This document shows positions 59,329 through 64,000 of a stretch of DNA of 64,000 bases, one piece after another. A model generated the notes under the pieces. It worked only from the letters and a program-made list of their open reading frames with translations. It made no database searches and was not told the origin of the DNA. The stretch's first letter is position 1. Every line of letters begins with the position of its first letter. The stretch is from Turbatrix aceti (lineage: Eukaryota; Nematoda; Chromadorea; Rhabditida; Panagrolaimidae), in assembly GCA_963969345.1 (NCBI GenBank), contig OZ017769.1:496001-560000 (forward strand). Direction: 5' to 3'. A program made the position numbers and the translations under genes.

Positions 59329-61627
59329 TCAGTCCGCAGGGCACTTGGCGAGTTCGTCTCTGATACACTGCTTGATCTCTGCGAAATCACGATTGATATC
59401 ACCCGATTTGTGGAGACGAACGTAGCGAACGCTGTGCACGCCGACAGCGTAGATGTCAAAATAGCGACCTGCTACCTCGGAGAGCAGTTCGAGGTGCTCC
59501 TTGCACTCTTCGCCACCGAAGCCGAATGACTTGCACAGACGGTAGACGAGATTTTGAAGCGGTATCGTGGACTCCTTGATTCGCTGGAACTCAAACCAGA
59601 CGGCAACAAAGAGCTTCGAATCGATGAACTCGAGGTGGCCGTGGCGCTTCTTGCGTGCCAGTATTTCCGGTGCCCGCAGGGCCTCGGCTTTGCGTTGCTT
59701 TTCGAGAATTCGTTCGTAGAGTGATAACTTTGGAGTGTCACCTGCGAATTTGGACGGCGAAAGCGGGACTTTGCCGTTGGGAGTGTGAGTCGGCTTTTCG
59801 GGGGATTTGAGCTGAGTTATCGTATTCTGAAAAATCCATTCGTGCAATTAGGAATATTTTAAATTTTTACCATTCGACTTCGTCTCAAAACCTTCAAAAA
59901 ACTCACTTCGATAGCTCCAGGCAGAGCGGAACTTCCAGGAGTCAGAAATCCAGTGATGGTCATCTGTGCGGGATCCTTTGGAGGCCGGGGAAGTTGAATT
60001 GGAATGACGTCCGGCACCGACTCAAGGTTGAACTTTGGGTGGTACTTTCCAAACGGAATGTCCGCCTTGTCAACTAAAAAAAATCATTGTCAAAAACCCA
60101 AAACCAAATAAAAAGTCACAAACCCTTCATCTTGGCGAGAAAAACGTCATGACAGTGCAGAATTTCGCAGACGAGTTTGTAGCGAAAGATTGAAGCCCTG
60201 CAGATCATTCGCCAGGCGTCGAGCTTCTCACTGAAGTCCAGCCGGAGCTCTCGAGGCAGGGGAGTTGCTTTCGCAGGCGACGCCGCCTTCCGGGGCGATG
60301 CAGGAATGAAATCGCAAACAGGAGCTTTCTTTTGGGGAGAAATCAATTTTGTAGGCGATCCAAAAAGTGGTCCACTGGACTTAGTAGGCGATTTCGGATG
60401 CCAGTAGTCCTGAATGTCGCCCCGCAGATTCGGCTCAACGACGAGGTCATGCTTGCGACCCGGCGTACGCATACCCATGCCAAAGAGCGGTCGGTGGTTT
60501 TCGATGCGCAGCGTGTAGCTCGACGGGTAGAGTGCCAGGATCTTGCCAAACACGCAGCGACTGAACGTCTTCTTGCACTGCGCTTCGACGCGTTGCTTCA
60601 GGTCATCGAACGTAACGCGTTGTCCTCGGCACTTCAGAAGCGCCATGATGCGTTCCATGTTTTCGAAGATGGTGATGAGGAGAGAGAACTTCTCAGGCAG
60701 AGCGTACTCGGCAGCATCCTTGACTTTCTGAGCAAGCAGCGATGTTTTGCCATTCTTCGGGGTACGTCTGAACGTAAAAAATGGTTAAATTACCAAAATT
60801 CCGATAGCATCACACGTTTCTCAAAATTATGATAACCAAACCGATTTTCCGCCCCCCCCCAAAAAACAACTTTCGCGTCGAAATCCGAATCTTAGGTAGT
60901 ACCGTAAGTCCACTTACTCCAAGTAACGATCACTATACCTAACCACCGTAAAATCAATGCATAAACCGTAAACCCCTATTTTTCCACAAAAACCAAACTC
61001 ACTCGACAAATCCCAGTCCACTGCGGCTGGCAATCGGTCGTTTGGACGAAAAAGTCGAAAAGAGAAGATCCAGCCGCTCGTCGTCGGCTTCCTTGGCCGA
61101 TCCGGGGGGAATGAGTCGTCGACGAGCGCTTTTCGGCGTTTCCGGACAAACTGAAGTACTCGGAGTCTCCGCGTTCTTGACAGGGGTCGTCTGAGCTTCA
61201 GTGCTGCCCGCCGCCAATGGCTGCACCTCGGCAGGCGATTCGTCATCATCCGACAGACGAAGTGGACGTCGAAGAGGGCGAGGACGACGCGAGACCGGTG
61301 TTGACGGCTCGGGTGTCTTTTTTCCATTCGAATCGTTCTTCAGGCTGACATTGAGATCCGAGTTGCCGGGGATTGGATCAAAATTGACGATGCCAGACTG
61401 CAGGGTGTCCAGAAAAGCGACACGCTGCGGTGTCACGAGTTTCGGAGACTTGGGGGGCTTTGGATCGTCGTTGGTATCGTTATGGCGTCTTTTTACCTGA
61501 AAAAAAATTGTTGAAACAGTAAAAAAAGTGTTGCAACACCCACCGATCCGAAGTTAGTGATAGGTGGTTGGGTAGCTACCCGTGTCGGAGTCTGCGAAGC
61601 AAGTCTTGATGATCGTCGTACACTCAT
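59329..61627 (-). CDS. CDT1: DNA replication licensing factor CDT1
   Basis: Loads the MCM2-7 helicase onto origins in G1 with ORC and CDC6, and is then destroyed in S phase. Exons 61627-61544, 61496-61003, 60767-60124, 60073-59907 and 59826-59329 join in phase to 628 aa. The N-terminus carries a PIP-box-like degron QPPITNFG (residues 20-27), followed by KRR (30-32). A long Ser/Pro-rich disordered segment with many S/T-P (CDK) sites comes next. The geminin/MCM-binding winged helix is in exon 3: LPEKFSLLITIFENMERIMAL, VTFDDLKQRVE, VFGKILALYPSSYTL. A linker with FIPASPRK follows. The C-terminal MCM-binding winged helix includes LSLYERILEKQRKAEALR and ends in IRDELAKCPAD. Its start lies 330 bases from a divergent gene. 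Confidence 0.93.
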
Positions 61628-61957
61628 CTCGCTAAAAAAACAACCCCGGAGTAATAATCGGTCAATAAATGCGCAGCAACAAAAACAGCAAAACAATGCA
61701 CAAAACGCGCACACGGATGGATGCCAATGGATCGTGCAACAAAAAGCGCGGCTTGCATTGTTCAAAGTGAATTCTTCCCGCGCTTTTTCGCAAAACGCAA
61801 TCTTGATCCTCTTGACACGAAAATTTTTCGCGTTGCGCAAGAATTCGTTCTCCTTTCTTTCTTCGTTGTCCTGTTTGTCGTCTCGTTCTCTTTATCACGT
61901 TAGTGTTTTTTGCTTTCAATTACACCATCATCACGCGACTGATTTTACAGTGGAGCG
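61628..61957. promoter_or_regulatory. Bidirectional CDT1/GPKOW promoter region
   Basis: 330 bases between divergent ATGs. Both starts follow acceptor-like sites (TTTTTTTAG for CDT1, ATTTTACAG for GPKOW), so both are probably trans-spliced or have short 5' UTR introns. Confidence 0.5.
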
Positions 61958-63149
61958 ATGAATTTCAAGACCGTTACACTCAAGAAAGTCGAGCGACCAG
62001 TTGTCAGCAACGTCAACATCCTCGATGACGTTTCCAAGGCTCTTCCTCTGGTCTCTGGTCCCGTTGCGGTTGCTGTCGACGTGCCAGCTTCCACCTCAAC
62101 GACGGACACCCCGACTGAAGAGGCTAAGCCTCAGCGCTCCATCCTAGCAGAGGCAAAAGCGAGGAAGGAAGCCAACAACGACCTCCCCGACATCGATGCC
62201 GACTACTCGCAACGACCGATCGATGGCTTCGGGCTCTCGTTTCTGATGAGCTTCGCTAGCGGTAAGAAAATTGATCCGAAGAAGATGGACGAGCCTTCCA
62301 ATACGCCCAAACTCAGGCCTAAAAATCTGGGACTAGGCGCGAAGCCTATTTCGAACTACGCAACGTTCAAGGCGGGCGACCGAGTCAATATTCCACGGAT
62401 GGACAATGGCTTTGCGACAGTAGCGTCCCTGGATGACGACAACGTCGCGTGCTACGTCAAATTTGAGAATGGGACGACGAAGAGGATATCACAGCATCAG
62501 ATGAGGGTCGTGACCGAGAAGGAGTACCAGGTGCGTTCATTATTATTAACGTGGATTTGAAATTTTTAGTTTTTTTTAGTTTTATTAGATTTTTTTCTGT
62601 TTATTTTGGCCAAAAATAGGTTGCAACCATCCGTTTTCTCATTTTACTCACTGGTTGATTTTTCAGGCCGGTCTAGAAGAAAAGCACGCTCAACTGAACG
62701 AGCTAAACGGCATCACCGAATCCCTTAACGAACAAAACCTCCAAGTCCGCACCGAAGAAAATGACGCTTTCACCAACGGCAGAGCCATCAAGAAATCCAG
62801 TCCAAACGGTTACGATGAACCCCAGAAAACCAGTCGACTGCGCCTGGATTACGATGCAGACGCCGGCTCAGATGGGGACCGCAAGCGTTCTCGTTCCCGT
62901 CGAAAGGATGATTCAGGCGATGACGATTACGATCGTCGACGCTCCCACCGAAGCGAGAATCGACGACGTAACCACCGAAGGCGATCGTCTGACAGCGACG
63001 ATGATCGCGATCGTAGTCGACGACGACAACAGGACAACGACAGAAGACGCAGGGACCGCGAAAGACGAGATTCAAGATCGCCGGATTATGCGAAATCGAG
63101 TAGCCTCAAATCGAAAAGCAGAAAACATCATCGACGCGATTACGATTAA
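61958..63149 (+). CDS. GPKOW: GPKOW/MOS2-like G-patch and KOW splicing factor
   Basis: Nuclear RNA-binding protein that activates the DHX16/Prp2 helicase in the spliceosome. Exons 61958-62530 and 62667-63149 join in phase 0 to 351 aa. Residues 66-90 (RKEANNDLPDIDADYSQRPIDGFGL...) match the G-patch-containing region, with YSQRPIDGFGLSFLMSFASG in place of a classical G-patch. KLRPKNLGLGAKP follows, as in the family. A KOW-like module (KAGDRVNIPRMDNGFATVASLDDD...YVKFENG) lies near 145-180. The C-terminal 100 residues are RD/RS-rich and end HHRRDYD. It is shorter than human GPKOW (about 476), which has two KOW motifs. AATAAA at 63197-63202. Confidence 0.85.
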
Positions 63150-63196
63150 CCTATGTTTGGCATTATTATGTATTTTTGGCATTACGATGTTATAAA

Positions 63197-63202
63197 AATA
63201 AA
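63197..63202 (+). terminator. Poly(A) signal of the GPKOW gene
   Basis: AATAAA, 48 bases after the stop at 63149. Confidence 0.6.
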
Positions 63203-63579
63203 GTTTTGAAAACAACCGAAAATTTATAAAAAAAATCCCTAATTTAACAAACCCCGAAAAAAAGTACTGTAATTTTTTCGTAGTTTTGTTTTGTTTTTTT
63301 TGCTATTGGGGTTGCAAAGTTTACCAGATAATGGAGTCCTGAGGTGTTCAAAAACATTTTTTTTACATTTTTTTTTCTGAATTCTGATCGATACAACGCA
63401 CAGGCGTATAAATTACCACGCAAGTGCTCTCTTGCTTACAGCAATGCTCCGGTCCACTCCCTGTGCATCCGTCATGCTTACTACTCTGCTACCATGTTGA
63501 ATGCGGTTGCCGTGGATGCTATTTACGAATTTTAGACTTTCTCTGACTTTCACGCGCGCGTCTCCTTCGCTTGTCTGCC
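63203..63579. other. Spacer before the second SUMO-like gene
   Basis: AT-rich then GC-richer towards 63400-63540. Open frames of about 60 codons show no domain. The next gene is on the same strand, 378 bases after the poly(A) signal. Confidence 0.35.
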
Positions 63580-63801
63580 ATGTCTGATAAAGAACAGCAG
63601 ACCGCGAACGTATCTGATAGCGATGCTGATGTCGTATCCGCCAGTACCAGTGCCAATGTTGATGCCAATGCCACTGCCAACGTCGAAACCAATGCCAATG
63701 CCACTGCCGATGCCGATGCTGAAGGCGATGACGACAGCGTCGTAGAAATACCCTTCAAACCCCCGACTAATGACTATGTCTTGATCAAAGCCATTGGACA
63801 A
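63580..63801 (+). CDS. First exon of a second SUMO-like gene (partial)
   Basis: 74 codons in phase 0, then donor GTTTGT. The exon starts MSDKEQ and ends TNDYVLIKAIGQ, the same boundary and phase as exon 1 of the SUMO gene at 41840, which ends [12 protein letters not shown]. The middle is a repetitive Asp/Asn/Ala/Thr-rich stretch (units like NANATADADAE) about 40 residues longer than in that gene. The beta-grasp remainder (VHFRVK...GG) is not in the last 200 bases, so the intron or gene continues beyond 64000. Either a SUMO paralogue or a pseudogene; the intact phase favours the former. Confidence 0.75.
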
Positions 63802-64000
63802 GTTTGTTTTTTTTGTACGTAAAAAAACGTTTGAGCAAGTATGGAGTAAATTGATTTTTTAATTGGCAGCTAAAAAAAACCTGTAGTGTGATGCGCACGC
63901 ATCAGGTGTCTCGGTGCTACATTTTTTACTCGCGTGCGTATTTCGTGTCGGGAGCATTTTTCAAGATTTTTCATATTTCTTCGTAGTACAAAATTTTTGA
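63802..64000. other. Intron or downstream sequence of the SUMO-like gene
   Basis: No SUMO exon 2 is present. It contains a TTAATTGGCAG acceptor-like site at about 63860-63869, but the sequence after it is not SUMO-like. Confidence 0.35.

Overview
The window is nuclear DNA of an animal, most likely a nematode. Nearly every protein gene is split by introns with GTAAGT/GTGAGT donors and TTTTCAG or TTTTTAG acceptors. The genes are metazoan: nicotinic receptor, ionotropic glutamate receptor, neurexin/Caspr-like protein, SUN-domain protein, SUMO, CDT1 and mitochondrial proteins. Several start codons sit 0-40 bases after an acceptor-like TTTTTAG/TTTCAG with no coding exon before it, and two genes on one strand lie about 115 bases apart after a poly(A) signal. 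Both fit spliced-leader trans-splicing and operons. The nematode assignment is inference, not proof. I could translate and join exons in phase for 15 genes; splice phases closed in every case.

Layout. 0.5-2.7 kb: an unrecognised four-exon gene (-) with a TATA box. 3.1-10.2 kb: mobile and repeat DNA, namely a 1.1-kb foldback element, a MITE-like element, two perfect hairpins and an internally deleted Ty3/gypsy element with LTRs, target duplication and an abnormally long tRNA-Leu-derived primer site. 11.6-18.9 kb: TFB1M (-), guanylate kinase (-), complex I subunit NDUFB9 (+) and a ZIP metal transporter (-). 18.9-33.2 kb: 14 kb of AT-rich DNA between divergent genes in which I find no convincing gene. 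33.2-47.6 kb: a neurexin/Caspr-like membrane protein (+), an alpha-type nicotinic receptor subunit (-), SUMO (+) and a non-NMDA glutamate receptor (-). 48.2-51.6 kb: ATP synthase subunit g and a LAT-type amino-acid transporter (+, likely one operon), then tRNA-Ala(AGC). 52-58 kb: a coiled-coil orphan (-) and a large SUN-domain protein (-). 59.3-63.8 kb: replication-licensing factor CDT1 (-), divergent from a GPKOW-like splicing factor (+), and the first exon of a second SUMO-like gene that runs off the window.

There is no single pathway. Three themes recur: mitochondrial function (TFB1M, NDUFB9, ATP synthase g), synaptic or cell-surface proteins (Caspr-like, nicotinic and glutamate receptors) and nuclear regulation (SUMO x2, SUN, CDT1, GPKOW). 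No operon of a novel defence or metabolic system is visible. The most unusual items are the retroelement's primer-site structure, the lysine at the glutamate receptor Q/R site, the candidate operon and the foldback element.
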